A stretch of DNA of 40,669 nt from contig NZ_BJXX01000143.1 of NCBI RefSeq assembly GCF_007991215.1, positions 1 to 40,669 on the forward strand. The letters are read 5' to 3'. This DNA is from Aneurinibacillus danicus. Its GTDB lineage: Bacteria; Bacillota; Bacilli; Aneurinibacillales; Aneurinibacillaceae. This document shows, piece by piece, positions 28,519 to 38,674 of this stretch (position 1 is its first letter; each line of letters begins with the position of its first letter). The notes under the pieces are model-generated. The model was not told the origin of the DNA. It ran no database searches and was given only the letters and a program-made list of their open reading frames with translations. The translations under genes and the position numbers were made by a program.

Positions 28519-29558
28519 TCCCAGCTCCCCCCGCCAAATCGTACGCCACGGTCTCCCTGCACAATTCGGCCAATGACCTGCGCCTGCTCTCCTGCTTTCT
28601 TAAGCACACGAAGCGCCTCATCCGCCTCGCTCTCCTTGACAATTGCAACCATACCGATGCCCATGTTAAATGTACGGAACATGTCCTGCTTAGAGACCTG
28701 TCCTTTTTCTTCTATCAGACTAAATACCGGAGGAATGGACCATGTTCCGTATTCGATATACGCGGTCGTGCCTTCCGGAAGAATCCGCGGAATATTATCG
28801 TAAAAACCGCCGCCCGTAATGTGTACAAAGCCGTTTACTTTTACTTTCTCCATTAAGGCCAGGCAGGATTTCACGTAGATGCGGGTCGGCGTTAGAAGTA
28901 CCTCTCCCAGCTTGCCGTCCAATTCAGCTACTTCCTCATTCAGCGACAATCCCGCATCATCGAGCAGCACCTTGCGCACCAGCGAAAACCCGTTGCTGTG
29001 TACCCCGCTTGATGCCATACCGATAATAACGTCTCCCGGCGCAATGCTTTTACCGTCAATCACTTGGTCGGCATCCACTACTCCGACGCTAAACCCGGCG
29101 ATATCGTATTCCGATTCATCATACATGCCCGGCATTTCCGCCGTCTCTCCGCCGATGAGGGCGCAGCCGGATTGTTCGCAGCCGTCGGCGATGCCCTTAA
29201 CAATCGCTTCGATTCGCTCGGGAACAACCTTGCCGCAGGCCAGATAATCGAGGAAGAACAGAGGTTCCGCACCCTGCACGACGATGTCGTTAACACACAT
29301 GGCGACAGCGTCAATGCCAATTGTATCGTGTTTGTCCATCGCAAATGCCAGCTTCAATTTTGTGCCCACACCGTCCGTACCGGAGACGAGTACCGGCTTT
29401 TTATATTTATTTATATCAAGTCCGAACAGCGCACCAAAACCGCCAAGGTCTGTCAGAACTTCCGGGCGGAATGTGCGCTTGACGTGTTTTTTCATTCTCT
29501 CGACTGCTTCATTGCCGGCATCGATGTCTACTCCTGCCTGCTTATAAGCCTCGCTCAT
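28515..29558 (-). CDS. purM: Phosphoribosylformylglycinamidine cyclo-ligase
   Basis: AIR synthetase, ATP-dependent ring closure of FGAM, 347 residues. N-terminal [20 protein letters not shown], then [20 protein letters not shown] and [11 protein letters not shown], with a C-terminal [16 protein letters not shown] block, all standard for PurM. The ATG at 29558 is chosen (GGGGGAG 7 bp upstream) over an ATG at 29642 that lies inside purF. It overlaps purN by 4 bp. Confidence 0.97.
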   Translation of the reverse strand: MSEAYKQAGVDIDAGNEAVERMKKHVKRTFRPEVLTDLGGFGALFGLDINKYKKPVLVSGTDGVGTKLKLAFAMDKHDTIGIDAVAMCVNDIVVQGAEPLFFLDYLACGKVVPERIEAIVKGIADGCEQSGCALIGGETAEMPGMYDESEYDIAGFSVGVVDADQVIDGKSIAPGDVIIGMASSGVHSNGFSLVRKVLLDDAGLSLNEEVAELDGKLGEVLLTPTRIYVKSCLALMEKVKVNGFVHITGGGFYDNIPRILPEGTTAYIEYGTWSIPPVFSLIEEKGQVSKQDMFRTFNMGIGMVAIVKESEADEALRVLKKAGEQAQVIGRIVQGDRGVRFGGGSWE

Positions 29559-29569
29559 GCCATCTCCCC

Positions 29570-31000
29570 CTATTTCTCCACGCAATTCTTCGTATCTTCG
29601 TAGATTTCCGTCGGATAACAGCCTGTGAAACAGGCCAGACAATGCCCGCGGTTCGGCGCCATGTCATTTCTTCCGATCGCGTCAATCAAGCCTTTTTCCG
29701 ACAGGAAAACCAGCGAATCTGCGCCAATGTACTCCCGGATTTGTTCGATGGATTTCTTGCTGGCAATTAATTCCTCGCGGCTTGACGTATCAATGCCATA
29801 GAAACAGGGGTTTTTGACCGGAGGGGAGCTGATGCGCACATGCACTTCCTTCGCCCCCGCTTCCCGCAGCATCCGCACGATTCTCCCGCTTGTCGTCCCG
29901 CGCACGATGGAGTCATCGATCATGACGACACGTTTGCCTTCGACGACTTTGCGCACCGCGCTGAGCTTCATGCGTACGCCGCGTGCTCTCATCTCCTGAT
30001 TGGGTTGAATAAACGTCCGGCCCACGTACCGGTTCTTAATTAAACCCAGCTCATAAGGAAGGCCTGCCGCTTCTGCATAGCCAATGGCGGCGGAGATGCT
30101 TGAGTCCGGAACCCCCGTTACAACGTCCGCTTCCACCGCGGATTCTCTATACAGCTGACGTCCTAATTCTTTACGCGCCAGATGGACGTTAATGCCATCG
30201 ATATCGCTATCCGGGCGGGCAAAATAAATGTATTCAAACGAACAAATCGCACGCTGCGTCTGGCCGGCGAACCGTTCGGAACGCAGCCCCTTCTCGTCAA
30301 TGACAATCATCTCGCCAGGCTCTACGTCGCGAATGTATTCCGCACCGACCGTCTCAAAAGCGCATGTCTCGGATGCGACGACATATCCTTTCTCCATGCG
30401 GCCGAGCACCAGCGGACGCAAACCGTTCGGATCGAGCGCTACGATCATTTTATTTTCCGTCATCACCAGCAGGGCATATGCGCCTTTAATCATGCGCAGC
30501 GATTCGCGTACCGCCTGTTCGATTTCATAGCCAGAACGCGCGATGAGATGCGCAATCACCTCGGTGTCGCTCGTCGTCTGGAAAATAGAGCCCTGACGTT
30601 CAAGCTGATGACGAATTTGATTCGCATTCACCAGGTTGCCGTTATGGGCCAGCGCCAGGCTGCCCCCCGTGTACTTAAAAACAAGCGGTTGAGCATTTTC
30701 TAATTTGCTTTCGCCCGCCGTCGTATACCGAACGTGGCCAATGGCCATCCGTCCATGAATTCCGCTTAATTGATTATCGCTGAACGCTTCCGTAACCAAT
30801 CCCATTCCGCGATGGTAAGAAAACTTCTCTCCGTCGGAAGCGCAGATGCCTGCACTCTCCTGCCCCCGGTGCTGCAAAGCATGCAGTCCGTAATATGTCA
30901 ATTGTGGCGCATCGGGGTGATTGAACACCCCGAATACGCCACACTCTTCATTCAATTTATCCCAGAGCTCATCATGCTCCATCATTACTGCATCAGACAT
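29570..31000 (-). CDS. purF: Amidophosphoribosyltransferase (glutamine PRPP amidotransferase)
   Basis: First committed enzyme: PRPP + Gln to phosphoribosylamine, 476 residues. Ntn-hydrolase glutaminase domain with nucleophile Cys in NEECGVFG (Cys20, following a propeptide of 13-19 residues depending on the start), then the PRPP-binding [13 protein letters not shown] in the transferase domain. The cysteines near 330-460 ([16 protein letters not shown]) match the 4Fe-4S cluster of the Bacillus-type enzyme. ATG at 31000 (AAGGG upstream) lies 16 bp inside purL; a TAATG overlap start at 30985 has no ribosome site. Confidence 0.96.
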   Translation of the reverse strand: MSDAVMMEHDELWDKLNEECGVFGVFNHPDAPQLTYYGLHALQHRGQESAGICASDGEKFSYHRGMGLVTEAFSDNQLSGIHGRMAIGHVRYTTAGESKLENAQPLVFKYTGGSLALAHNGNLVNANQIRHQLERQGSIFQTTSDTEVIAHLIARSGYEIEQAVRESLRMIKGAYALLVMTENKMIVALDPNGLRPLVLGRMEKGYVVASETCAFETVGAEYIRDVEPGEMIVIDEKGLRSERFAGQTQRAICSFEYIYFARPDSDIDGINVHLARKELGRQLYRESAVEADVVTGVPDSSISAAIGYAEAAGLPYELGLIKNRYVGRTFIQPNQEMRARGVRMKLSAVRKVVEGKRVVMIDDSIVRGTTSGRIVRMLREAGAKEVHVRISSPPVKNPCFYGIDTSSREELIASKKSIEQIREYIGADSLVFLSEKGLIDAIGRNDMAPNRGHCLACFTGCYPTEIYEDTKNCVEK

Positions 31001-33213
31001 GCAATCGCACCCTTCCAGGCCGCTTTCAAATCCGCAAGCGGCGTATTAATCAGCTCGCGTCCGTTGATTTTCACCTTAACGGTGTCGGTGCCTACCGTAC
31101 CGATTTTTGCGCACGGCGTGCCATTTTCTGCCGCTATTTCGCATACCTTCTCCACATGTTCCGGTCTGACGCTGAGCAGGACGCGTGATTGCGATTCACT
31201 GAACAGCGCAATATCAGGCCGCAGTCCGATGTTCCAATCAACGACCGCCCCAAGGTTCTGCTCGGCCGACTCTACGAGCGCTGTCGCAAGTCCGCCTTCC
31301 GCAAGATCGTGTGCAGAGGCAACCAGTCCCTGCTGAATGGCACTGAGCACGGTTTGCTGCAGCTTTTTCTCCACTTCTAAATCAAGCACCGGCGGACGTC
31401 CGATTACCGATCCATTGATAAGCTTCTGGTATTCGCTACCGCCGAGTTCCGCTCTCGTTTCACCGAGCAGCAACAATACATCGCCCTCATTTTTAAATGC
31501 CTGGGTTGTAATGTGATCGATATCATGAACCAGACCGACCATACCCACTACCGGAGTCGGATAAACGGCTTCCCCGTTCGTTTCGTTATAAAGGCTCACA
31601 TTACCGCCGATTACCGGCGTCTCTAACACACGGCATGCTTCGCTCATCCCATCGACCGCTTTCTCAAACTGCCAGAAGATTTCCGGCTTCTCCGGGTTAC
31701 CGAAGTTCAGGCAATCGGTAACGCCGAGCGGCTCTGCACCGGAACATACGACATTGCGTGCCGCTTCTGCCACAGCGATCGCACCGCCTACTTCCGGATC
31801 GAGATATACATAGCGTCCGTTACAGTCAATGCTCATCGCAAGCGCCTTGCGCGTGCCGCGAATCGCAACGACCGCCGCATCGGAGCCCGGCACGACTGCC
31901 GTGCTGGTGCGCACCATGTAATCATATTGGTTATACACCCATTCTTTGCTTGCCACTGTCGGAGCGGACAGGATTTTTTTCAATGTCTCATTATAATCTG
32001 CCGGTTCCGGAATATTTAATGTATCTACATTAGCAAATTCCTTGTAATACGCCGGCTCTGCCGAAGGTTTGTAGTATACGGGTGCGTCATCCGCAAGGCT
32101 GCGTACCGGAACTTCCGCTACAACTTCGCCTTTTTGCACAAGGCGCAGCTTACCATCATCCGTTACACGTCCGACAATCGCGGAATGAAGGCCCCACTTG
32201 GCAAAAATTTGTTCTACTTCGGCTTCACGGCCTTTCTTCACAACAAGCAGCATTCGCTCCTGCGATTCGGAGAGCATCATTTCATACGGTGTCATGCCCT
32301 TCTCGCGCTGTGGAACAAGGTCAAGATTTATCTCGATGCCGTTGCCGGCTTTGCTTGCCATCTCGGCGCTTGAGCAAGTAAGACCTGCGGCGCCCATATC
32401 TTGAATTCCAACTACCGCATCTGTCTGCAGCAGCTCCAGGCAAGCTTCCAGAAGCAATTTCTCCATAAACGGATCGCCTACCTGCACCGCCGGGCGCTTT
32501 GCCTCTGATTCTTCACTCAGCTCTTCGGAAGCGAAAGTCGCGCCATGAATTCCGTCGCGTCCGGTTGCGGCCCCCACATACATCACCGGGTTGCCGATGC
32601 CTTCCGCCACACCCTTCTGAATCTGATCATGATCGATAAGACCGACACACATCGCGTTCACAAGCGGATTGCCTTCATAACAACCATCGAAAACGACTTC
32701 GCCGCCAACCGTCGGAATCCCCATGCAGTTGCCGTATCCAGCGATCCCCGCCACTACATTCTCAAATAAATATTTCGTGCGGGGCGTCTCCAGTTCGCCG
32801 AAGCGAAGAGAGTTGAGGAGCGCAATCGGGCGCGCACCCATGGAAAAAACATCGCGGATAATGCCGCCGACACCGGTCGCGGCTCCCTGATACGGCTCAA
32901 TGGCAGACGGGTGATTATGGCTTTCCACTTTGAATACGACCGCTTGATTGTCACCAATATCGATAATACCGGCACCTTCGCCTGGTCCTTGCAGAACGCG
33001 CGGACCGGATGTCGGGAAGCGGCGCAAAACCGGCTTGGAGTTTTTATAGCTGCAATGCTCGGACCACATTACGCTGAACAGGCCCGTCTCCGTATAGTTT
33101 GGCTTTCTTCCAAGAATCTCAACGACCCTGGCATATTCTTCATCCGTTAAACCCATTTCACGGTAGATTTTCTGATCAGCGATTTGCTGCGGATTAGGCT
33201 CCATGTGTGACAC
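30985..33213 (-). CDS. purL: Phosphoribosylformylglycinamidine synthase II (PurL), GTG start
   Basis: Large subunit of FGAM synthase of the small-PurL type that needs PurS and PurQ. It has 742 residues, the same as I recall for B. subtilis. Motifs: [67 protein letters not shown] and [16 protein letters not shown] choose the GTG at 33213, 9 bp after GGAGG, giving [14 protein letters not shown]; the ATG three codons later is the alternative. It overlaps purQ by 20 bp. Confidence 0.96.
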   Translation of the reverse strand: MSHMEPNPQQIADQKIYREMGLTDEEYARVVEILGRKPNYTETGLFSVMWSEHCSYKNSKPVLRRFPTSGPRVLQGPGEGAGIIDIGDNQAVVFKVESHNHPSAIEPYQGAATGVGGIIRDVFSMGARPIALLNSLRFGELETPRTKYLFENVVAGIAGYGNCMGIPTVGGEVVFDGCYEGNPLVNAMCVGLIDHDQIQKGVAEGIGNPVMYVGAATGRDGIHGATFASEELSEESEAKRPAVQVGDPFMEKLLLEACLELLQTDAVVGIQDMGAAGLTCSSAEMASKAGNGIEINLDLVPQREKGMTPYEMMLSESQERMLLVVKKGREAEVEQIFAKWGLHSAIVGRVTDDGKLRLVQKGEVVAEVPVRSLADDAPVYYKPSAEPAYYKEFANVDTLNIPEPADYNETLKKILSAPTVASKEWVYNQYDYMVRTSTAVVPGSDAAVVAIRGTRKALAMSIDCNGRYVYLDPEVGGAIAVAEAARNVVCSGAEPLGVTDCLNFGNPEKPEIFWQFEKAVDGMSEACRVLETPVIGGNVSLYNETNGEAVYPTPVVGMVGLVHDIDHITTQAFKNEGDVLLLLGETRAELGGSEYQKLINGSVIGRPPVLDLEVEKKLQQTVLSAIQQGLVASAHDLAEGGLATALVESAEQNLGAVVDWNIGLRPDIALFSESQSRVLLSVRPEHVEKVCEIAAENGTPCAKIGTVGTDTVKVKINGRELINTPLADLKAAWKGAIACLMQ

Positions 33214-33886
33214 CGTTTTTTTCCCTCCAGCTCTGTAAAATCGAAGTAAACATGCGTTTCCCATCCACCGAACCAAGCCACTCGTGCACGGCACGTTCCG
33301 GGTGCGGCATCATGCCCAGCACATTCCCTGCTTTATTTATAACACCGGCAATATGATCGACCGATCCGTTCGGATTCTCGCCTGCATAGCGGAATACGAT
33401 CTGATTGTTTGCTTTCAGCTCATTTAACGTTTCTTCGTCGCAGTAATAGTTACCGTCGCCATGCGCGATCGGAATGCGAATAACTTCACCTGCTTCATAC
33501 TGGGAAGTAAACGCGGTATTGTTGTTTTCTACACGCAGCTCTACCGTCTCGCAGCGGAACTTTAGTTTATCATTGCGGCGCAGTGCTCCTGGCAGCAGCC
33601 GCGCTTCCGTCAATACCTGGAAACCGTTGCATACGCCCATAATTAACTTGCCTTCGTCAGCCGCTTTTCGTACCGCCTCGAGGACAGGTGCCATCCCGGC
33701 CATCGCACCAGGACGCAGATAATCTCCATAAGAGAAGCCGCCCGGGAGGAGAATGCAATCGAATTCATCTAAATCTGTCCGGGTATACCATACATACTCG
33801 ACCGGCTCTCCCAGACAGTCTTCAACAGCCTTGTACATATCGACATCACAGTTCGAACCGGGAAATACGAGGACTGCATATTTCAT
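33194..33886 (-). CDS. purQ: Phosphoribosylformylglycinamidine synthase I (PurQ glutaminase)
   Basis: Class I glutamine amidotransferase subunit of FGAM synthase, 230 residues. The oxyanion/entry motif [12 protein letters not shown], nucleophile Cys in [10 protein letters not shown] (about Cys86) and His-Glu in [13 protein letters not shown] are all present. It passes ammonia to PurL. A GGAGG site overlaps the end of purS; only 3 bp separate the genes. Confidence 0.97.
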   Translation of the reverse strand: MKYAVLVFPGSNCDVDMYKAVEDCLGEPVEYVWYTRTDLDEFDCILLPGGFSYGDYLRPGAMAGMAPVLEAVRKAADEGKLIMGVCNGFQVLTEARLLPGALRRNDKLKFRCETVELRVENNNTAFTSQYEAGEVIRIPIAHGDGNYYCDEETLNELKANNQIVFRYAGENPNGSVDHIAGVINKAGNVLGMMPHPERAVHEWLGSVDGKRMFTSILQSWREKNGVTHGA

Positions 33887-33889
33887 CGT

Positions 33890-34138
33890 TTACGCCTCCA
33901 CCAATTCAAAACGATAGTCTTCGATAACCGTATTGGCGAGCAGCTTTTCGCACATTTCCGTCAAGCGCTCTTCTGCGGTCTCGCGGTTTGCGACATCAAG
34001 CTCTACTTCCATGTATTTACCGATGCGAACATCGTTCACTTCGTCAAATCCGAGGGAATGAAGCGAACCTTTTACGGCATTTCCCTGCGGATCAAGTACG
34101 GATTCTTTGAGTGTGACATATACAACGGCTTTAAACAT
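33890..34138 (-). CDS. purS: Phosphoribosylformylglycinamidine synthase subunit PurS
   Basis: Small subunit of 82 residues that joins PurQ to Pur[23 protein letters not shown] and [14 protein letters not shown]...[17 protein letters not shown] are near-identical in pattern to B. subtilis PurS. The ATG at 34138 has GGAGGAG 8 bp upstream and overlaps the purC stop by 8 bp. An ATG at 34153 would add five residues without a better site. Confidence 0.96.
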   Translation of the reverse strand: MFKAVVYVTLKESVLDPQGNAVKGSLHSLGFDEVNDVRIGKYMEVELDVANRETAEERLTEMCEKLLANTVIEDYRFELVEA

Positions 34139-34850
34139 GCGTTTCTCCTCCAATGCGTTTTAAGATTTCCTTATAAGCGTCTTCCACATTGCCCAGGTCG
34201 CGGCGGAACCGGTCTTTGTCCAGCTTCTCCATCGTATCGGCATCCCAGAAACGGCAGGTATCCGGAGAGATTTCATCCGCCAGAAGAATTTGACCGTCTT
34301 CTGTGCGCCCGAATTCCAATTTAAAGTCAACCAGAATGACATTGCGTTCTTTCATATACGGGACCAGCACGTCGTTAACTTTGAGCGCCATCTCTCGTAG
34401 CAATGCACGATCGTCGGCCGTAGCGATGCCTAACACATCAATATGAGAATCATTTACAAGCGGATCGCCGAGTGTATCATCTTTATAGTAGAATTCAACA
34501 ACCGGATACGGAAGGGCTCTGCCCTCCTCCATACCGAGGCGCTTGGCGAGAGAGCCGGCCGCCACATTACGAACAACGACCTCTAACGGAATGATGGTAA
34601 CCTGCTTAACCAGTTGTTCAGTAGCCGACAATTCTTCGATAAAATGATTATCAATGCCCTTCTCTTTCAGCATACGGAAAAAGATGGATGTAATCCGGTT
34701 GTTCAGCTCACCCTTGCCCATAATTTGCGCGCGCTTTTCTCCATTAAAAGCAGTAGCGTCATCTTTGTACTGCACCCAAAAGACGCCTGGCTTATTCGTA
34801 CGGTAGATTCGTTTTGCTTTTCCTTCATACAACATCTCTAGCTTTTCCAT
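34131..34850 (-). CDS. purC: Phosphoribosylaminoimidazole-succinocarboxamide synthase
   Basis: SAICAR synthetase: CAIR + Asp + ATP, 239 residues. [12 protein letters not shown] at the N-terminus, [29 protein letters not shown] and [14 protein letters not shown] are the family blocks. GGGAGAG lies 5 bp before the ATG at 34850. It is separated from purB by 120 bp, the longest gap within the operon, which holds a hairpin. Confidence 0.97.
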   Translation of the reverse strand: MEKLEMLYEGKAKRIYRTNKPGVFWVQYKDDATAFNGEKRAQIMGKGELNNRITSIFFRMLKEKGIDNHFIEELSATEQLVKQVTIIPLEVVVRNVAAGSLAKRLGMEEGRALPYPVVEFYYKDDTLGDPLVNDSHIDVLGIATADDRALLREMALKVNDVLVPYMKERNVILVDFKLEFGRTEDGQILLADEISPDTCRFWDADTMEKLDKDRFRRDLGNVEDAYKEILKRIGGETHV

Positions 34851-34920
34851 CGTCTCTCTCCCTTCAAACTCCTCATTTCCCGGCAATTCCCATAATACTT
34901 CGAACTTTCTAGATAAAGTA

Positions 34921-34960
34921 AGGACGCATGGCGCCGTTTTTTTCGTACGCCACGGGTCCT
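34921..34960 (-). repeat. Imperfect hairpin between purB and purC
   Basis: Arms 34921-34933 and 34948-34960 (AGGAC..TGGCG against CGCCA..GTCCT) pair with about two mismatches around a 14-nt loop. Leftward it is followed by TTACTTTATC, a weak U tract at best. It may reduce or stabilise mRNA at the purB/purC border. Confidence 0.5.
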
Positions 34961-34970
34961 GTATTATTTT

Positions 34971-36266
34971 TTATAATCCCAGACGTTCAAAGATTGTGTC
35001 GACATGCTTCAAGTGCCAGCTATAGTCGAAGCAGTCTTCAATCTCTTCTGCCGTCAGCATCGCTTTGACTTTCTCATCGGATTCGATAAGCTCACGGAAC
35101 GGACGCTGTTCTTCCCAGGCCTGCATCGCGCGCGGCTGTACCGTATCGTATGCCTCTTCGCGGCTTAATCCTTTGTCAATCAACTTCAGCAACACACGCT
35201 GGGAATAAATCAGGCCGTATGTGCGCTCCATGTTGCGTTTCATGTTGTCCGGGAAGACCGTTAGATTTTTGACGATATTGCCGAAACGGTTCAGCATGTA
35301 GTTAATCAATTGCGTGGCATCCGGCAAAATCACGCGCTCCACCGAAGAATGGGAGATATCGCGCTCATGCCAGAGCGGCACATTTTCGTAGGCAGAAATC
35401 ATATGTCCGCGGATAACACGGGCAAGCCCGGACATATTCTCGCTGCCAATCGGATTGCGTTTGTGCGGCATGGCAGACGACCCTTTCTGCCCTTTTGCGA
35501 ATGCTTCTTCCACTTCGCGCGTTTCGCTCTTTTGCAGGCCGCGCACTTCCACCGCGAATTTATCGATAGAGGTTGCAATCAGTGCCAGTGTCGCCATGTA
35601 TTCAGCATGACGGTCGCGCTGCAGTGTCTGCGTGGAAATCGGAGCCGGTTTCAATCCCAATTTTTTGCACACATACTCCTCCACGAACGGATCGATGTTG
35701 GCGTATGTCCCGACCGCTCCCGAAATCTTTCCATATGCAATCGTTTCTTTCGCGCGACGGAACCGCTCCAGATTCCGCTTCATTTCTTCGTACCAGAGCG
35801 CCATCTTCAAGCCGAATGTTGTCGGCTCGGCATGCACGCCATGCGTACGCCCCATCATCACCGTGTATTTGTGCTCCTGCGCCTTTTCCTTCAGAATGTC
35901 GACGAAACGAACCAAATCCTGCTCGATGATTTCATTTGCCTGCAGCAGCAAGTACGACAGCGCTGTATCCACTACATCCGTAGATGTCAGACCATAGTGA
36001 ATCCATTTCTTCTCGTCACCTTCAATTGTTTCGGAGACGGCCCGCGTAAAAGCCACCACATCATGGCGCGTTTCCTGCTCGATTTCGTAGATGCGGTTTA
36101 CGTCAAAGCTGGCGTTTTTCCAAAGCTTTTCTACATCTTCCTTCGGAATAACGCCAAGCTCGGCCCAGGCTTCACAGGCCAGAATCTCGACCTTCAACCA
36201 GGCCTTGAATTTGTTTTCCTCTGTCCAAATCGCCGCCATTTCCGGGCGGGTATAGCGTGGAATCAT
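34971..36266 (-). CDS. purB: Adenylosuccinate lyase
   Basis: Fumarase/aspartase-superfamily lyase of 431 residues acting twice: SAICAR to AICAR and adenylosuccinate to AMP. Seen: [49 protein letters not shown] (catalytic His) and the signature [16 protein letters not shown] carrying the flexible catalytic Ser loop. GGGAGG lies before the ATG. It lies 21 bp after purK. Confidence 0.97.
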   Translation of the reverse strand: MIPRYTRPEMAAIWTEENKFKAWLKVEILACEAWAELGVIPKEDVEKLWKNASFDVNRIYEIEQETRHDVVAFTRAVSETIEGDEKKWIHYGLTSTDVVDTALSYLLLQANEIIEQDLVRFVDILKEKAQEHKYTVMMGRTHGVHAEPTTFGLKMALWYEEMKRNLERFRRAKETIAYGKISGAVGTYANIDPFVEEYVCKKLGLKPAPISTQTLQRDRHAEYMATLALIATSIDKFAVEVRGLQKSETREVEEAFAKGQKGSSAMPHKRNPIGSENMSGLARVIRGHMISAYENVPLWHERDISHSSVERVILPDATQLINYMLNRFGNIVKNLTVFPDNMKRNMERTYGLIYSQRVLLKLIDKGLSREEAYDTVQPRAMQAWEEQRPFRELIESDEKVKAMLTAEEIEDCFDYSWHLKHVDTIFERLGL

Positions 36267-36287
36267 GTTACATATCCTCCCTTGGGG

Positions 36288-37424
36288 TTACTCCCAAATT
36301 TGTAATTGTTCGATACCCTGCAATGCGGCTTCGACCGATTCAGCCAGAACATTGATATGACCCATTTTCCGCTTCGGTTTACTGTCTTTCTTGCCATACA
36401 GATGAAGCTTGGCCGATCGGGGAAGCTTCTCTATTTTATCAAGAACAGGAGCAAGATGCTCTCCCAGAATGTTAACCATGACAACAGGAGACAGAAGCGC
36501 CGTATCGCCAAGCGGCAAATCACAAATCGCCCGAATGTGCTGCTCGAACTGCGAGGTTACACAGGCATCCATCGTATAGTGGCCCGAATTATGCGGCCTT
36601 GGCGCCAGTTCGTTGACCAGCACGCTTCCTTCTCCCGTTACGAACATCTCCACGGCGATAAGCCCAACTACTCCTAACTTCTCCGCAATCGTTACCGCCA
36701 ATTCCTCCGCGCGCTCCGCCACGGCTTGCCCAATACGGGCGGGGACGATGGATACATGAAGAATGTTCTCCCGGTGTATGTTCTCGGCGACCGGGAAGGT
36801 CCGAATCTCGCCCGAGACGCTGCGTGCTGCAATGACCGATATTTCTTTAATAAAGGGAACGAACTGCTCGATAATAATGTCCGTACCCGCTTTTGCCAGT
36901 TCGCGGTATGCAGGCGCTGCCTCTTCCACTTTGCGAATAACGTACTGTCCCTTGCCGTCATATCCACCGGTTGCCGTTTTCATTACTGCCGGAAGACCTA
37001 ATTCCAGCACCGCTGTTTCGGCGTCTGTTTCACTTTCAATAATACGGAACGCGGCGACCGGGATGCCGAACGAAGCCAGCGTCGATTTCTCCCGGATGCG
37101 GTTCTGCGTGATGCGAAGAAGTTCACTGCCCTGCGGCACATACGATTTCTCCTCCAACACCGCAGCGACATTCGCATCCACGTTTTCGAATTCATACGTA
37201 ATGACATCGCTTTTTTGCGCCAACTCCAGCGCGCCGTTTACATCAGCATATCCTGTTACGATATGATTATCCGACACCTGAGCACAAGGGCAGTCTTCCG
37301 TCGGATCAAGGGTGGCGAAACGATAGCCGAGGGCCCGTCCGGCCAGCGCCATCATCCGGCCAAGCTGGCCTCCGCCCAATACCCCGATTGTCGCACCCGG
37401 TTTTATCACTCTTTTCTCACTCAT
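36288..37424 (-). CDS. purK: N5-carboxyaminoimidazole ribonucleotide synthase
   Basis: ATP-grasp enzyme making N5-CAIR from AIR, bicarbonate and ATP; 378 residues. [20 protein letters not shown] at the N-terminus, [22 protein letters not shown] and [15 protein letters not shown] are diagnostic of PurK. Its ATG overlaps the purE stop (ATGA, 37421-37424). Confidence 0.97.
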   Translation of the reverse strand: MSEKRVIKPGATIGVLGGGQLGRMMALAGRALGYRFATLDPTEDCPCAQVSDNHIVTGYADVNGALELAQKSDVITYEFENVDANVAAVLEEKSYVPQGSELLRITQNRIREKSTLASFGIPVAAFRIIESETDAETAVLELGLPAVMKTATGGYDGKGQYVIRKVEEAAPAYRELAKAGTDIIIEQFVPFIKEISVIAARSVSGEIRTFPVAENIHRENILHVSIVPARIGQAVAERAEELAVTIAEKLGVVGLIAVEMFVTGEGSVLVNELAPRPHNSGHYTMDACVTSQFEQHIRAICDLPLGDTALLSPVVMVNILGEHLAPVLDKIEKLPRSAKLHLYGKKDSKPKRKMGHINVLAESVEAALQGIEQLQIWE

Positions 37425-37909
37425 GGCAACTGGCTTCCCTCCAACACATGCCGTTTGACTCTTTCCCGGCGTGCCGTAAACCGTTCCCGAATCTCCGGAT
37501 ACTTATTGCCCAGAATTTGTGCTGCCAGAAGCCCCGCATTTGTCGCCCCTGCTTTGCCGATCGCGACAGTGGCGACCGGCACACCGCCCGGCATCTGCAC
37601 AATGGAGAGCAGGGAGTCCAATCCGTTCAACGCAGAGGATTTGACCGGTACACCGATGACCGGAAGCGCGGTCTTGGATGCCACCATGCCCGGCAGATGG
37701 GCCGCACCGCCCGCGCCTGCAATGATGACCTCCAGGCCGCGCTCTGCCGCCTGCTCCGCATAGTCAAACATCAAGTCGGGTGTCCTGTGTGCGGACACGA
37801 CCTTTTTCTCGTACGGTACTTCTAACTCTTCCAGTACCGCGCACGCTTCCTTCATCGTGTCCCAATCCGAGGTGCTGCCCATAATAACGCCCACCAATGG
37901 CTGGTTCAT
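37421..37909 (-). CDS. purE: N5-carboxyaminoimidazole ribonucleotide mutase
   Basis: Class I PurE, 162 residues, moving the carboxylate of N5-CAIR to give [41 protein letters not shown] and LPVIGVPV are all present. The ATG at 37909 has AAAGGAGG 8 bp upstream; an ATG at 37975 does not. It is the first gene of the operon, about 210 nt after the riboswitch terminator. Confidence 0.97.
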   Translation of the reverse strand: MNQPLVGVIMGSTSDWDTMKEACAVLEELEVPYEKKVVSAHRTPDLMFDYAEQAAERGLEVIIAGAGGAAHLPGMVASKTALPVIGVPVKSSALNGLDSLLSIVQMPGGVPVATVAIGKAGATNAGLLAAQILGNKYPEIRERFTARRERVKRHVLEGSQLP

Positions 37910-38044
37910 GCAATATGCCTCCTTTTTCCATAGAAAACCACCATGGCCGATAGCCACAAGCCCTGCCATGAACATGAAGGGAGGAGCGGCTGCCTTGTTG
38001 TGGTACGAAGAAAACAGAGAAAAGAACGAAGATGCGATTTCAAT

Positions 38045-38072
38045 GTAGAAAAAGGCAAACGTCTTTTTCTAC
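38045..38072 (-). repeat. Second hairpin in the purE leader
   Basis: GTAGAAAAAG (38045-38054) and CTTTTTCTAC (38063-38072) form a perfect 10-bp stem, 8-nt loop, not followed by U. Between it and the riboswitch terminator the transcript is an almost unbroken purine run of about 33 nt (38077-38110). The function is unknown. Confidence 0.5.
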
Positions 38073-38117
38073 CCCAGATCTTCTTTTCTCTTTTCTTCTT
38101 TTTTTCCTTATTTTCAC

Positions 38118-38178
38118 AAAAAAAAGCCCGGACGGTAGATTTCCCCTTACACAGTGAGAAACCTACCGCCTGGGCTTT
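38118..38178 (-). terminator. Riboswitch-controlled terminator of the pur operon
   Basis: Arms 38123-38138 and 38163-38178 (AAAGCCC..GGTAG against CTACC..GGGCTTT) form a 16-bp stem with two imperfect pairs, followed leftward by eight or more U (A tract 38118-38125). Its 5' arm is also the 3' part of the riboswitch aptamer, so ligand binding should prevent it. Confidence 0.92.
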
Positions 38179-38263
38179 TATCCCTACGGTGTAGCATGCT
38201 ATTGCACGCCTGAATCGCTCGGACCTAAAGCCTGTGTTACGACTCCGGAACCCTAGATTCACT
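38153..38263 (-). ncRNA. ykkC-family riboswitch, PRPP type (subtype 2b), upstream of purE
   Basis: Read leftward the leader holds the ykkC blocks in order: CTAGGGTTCCG (from 38256), GGTCCGAGCG, ACACCGTAGGGATAAAAGCCC (to 38172) and GGCGGTAGG. Outer arms AGTGA (38263-38259) and TCACT (38157-38153) close P1. The ykkC family contains guanidine-I, ppGpp and PRPP sensors; the GAGCG and GGUUUCUCAC parts and the pur operon context point to PRPP. The aptamer's 3' side forms one arm of the terminator, so ligand binding would keep transcription on: high PRPP turns on the genes that consume it. Confidence 0.9.
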
Positions 38264-38282
38264 TTCCACTCAATTCACCCTT

Positions 38283-38311
38283 AGTTTAGCAAGCCAAATG
38301 AAGTTCGTCAA
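38283..38311 (-). promoter_or_regulatory. Sigma-A-type promoter of the pur operon
   Basis: Minus strand TTGACG (38311-38306), 17 bp, TAAACT (38288-38283). Start of transcription is expected near 38276, just before the riboswitch P1, giving a leader of about 365 nt to purE. Confidence 0.82.
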
Positions 38312-38315
38312 GACA

Positions 38316-38359
38316 ATTTCCGAACGTTTATATGTTTTATAAATATAACATTCGTTATT
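38316..38359. promoter_or_regulatory. Pair of inverted PurBox-like sites (PurR operator)
   Basis: ATTTCCGAACGTT (38316-38328) matches the PurBox consensus AWWWCCGAACWWT at 12 of 13 positions. A weaker inverted copy with the TTCG core lies at 38347-38359, 18 bp away. The strong box is 5 bp upstream of the -35. PurBox pairs with 16-17 bp spacing bind PurR in Bacillus, and PRPP releases that repressor. Confidence 0.65.
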
Positions 38360-38365
38360 ATAAAC

Positions 38366-38396
38366 AAAGAAGCCACCTGTGCAGGCAGCTCCTTTT
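38366..38396 (-). terminator. Terminator of the YjcZ-type gene cluster
   Basis: The minus-strand transcript folds as AAAGGAGC-tg-CCTG/CAGG-tg-GCTTCTTT, with one G-U pair and one internal mismatch, followed by GTTTATAAT. It lies 15 bp past the last YjcZ-type gene and next to the PurBox pair. Confidence 0.65.
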
Positions 38397-38411
38397 CGCT
38401 GTAAGCATTGA

Positions 38412-38498
38412 TTAATCGCAAGCGCAAGCGATGATTACGAGCAGGATGAACAGCACCAAAATTACGCCTATCACATCATCTCCGTTGAAGAAACCCAT
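38412..38498 (-). CDS. YjcZ-type small sporulation membrane protein, copy 1 (28 residues)
   Basis: Reads MGFFNGDDVIGVILVLFILL, then VIIACACD and stop. A polar head, one hydrophobic helix and a Cys-rich end are the hallmarks of the YjcZ family (Pfam PF09680), tiny spore proteins of Bacillales. An AAAGAGGTG site lies upstream of the second of two nearby ATGs; the first (4 bases earlier) closes after eight codons. Its last two thirds are nearly identical in DNA to copy 2. Confidence 0.88.
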   Translation of the reverse strand: MGFFNGDDVIGVILVLFILLVIIACACD

Positions 38499-38541
38499 AC
38501 ATTTCACCTCTTTCCGTTACTTGTGCCTATGCGGGTGTCTA

Positions 38542-38631
38542 TTAATCGCAGGCACAAGCAATGATTACGAGCAGGATGAACAGCACCAAAATTATGCCAA
38601 TTTCATCTCTGAATCCTCCGCAAGAACTCAT
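38542..38631 (-). CDS. YjcZ-type small sporulation membrane protein, copy 2 (29 residues)
   Basis: Reads MSSCGGFRDEIGIILVLFIL, then LVIIACACD. It differs from copy 1 mainly in the head, which here has a Cys and Gly-Gly. The ribosome site is AAAGGGTG. The head difference with an unchanged helix suggests duplication followed by change of the exposed end. Confidence 0.88.
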   Translation of the reverse strand: MSSCGGFRDEIGIILVLFILLVIIACACD

Positions 38632-38674
38632 TTTCTTCACCCTTTCCTTTTGTTCATTTGTATCGCAGTCTTCA

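Noticed and set aside
30985-30987. TAATG overlap as the start of purF
   Set aside because: It has no ribosome site, whereas the ATG at 31000 has AAGGG at usable spacing; left as the alternative.
35310-36305. 331-codon open frame on the plus strand opposite purB
   Set aside because: It is fully antisense to a certain gene, has no ribosome site or family features, and arises from the codon pattern of purB.
37910-38300. Guanine (xpt-type) aptamer as in the B. subtilis pur leader
   Set aside because: The conserved TATAATC and TTTCTACC loops are absent; the sequence fits the ykkC family instead.
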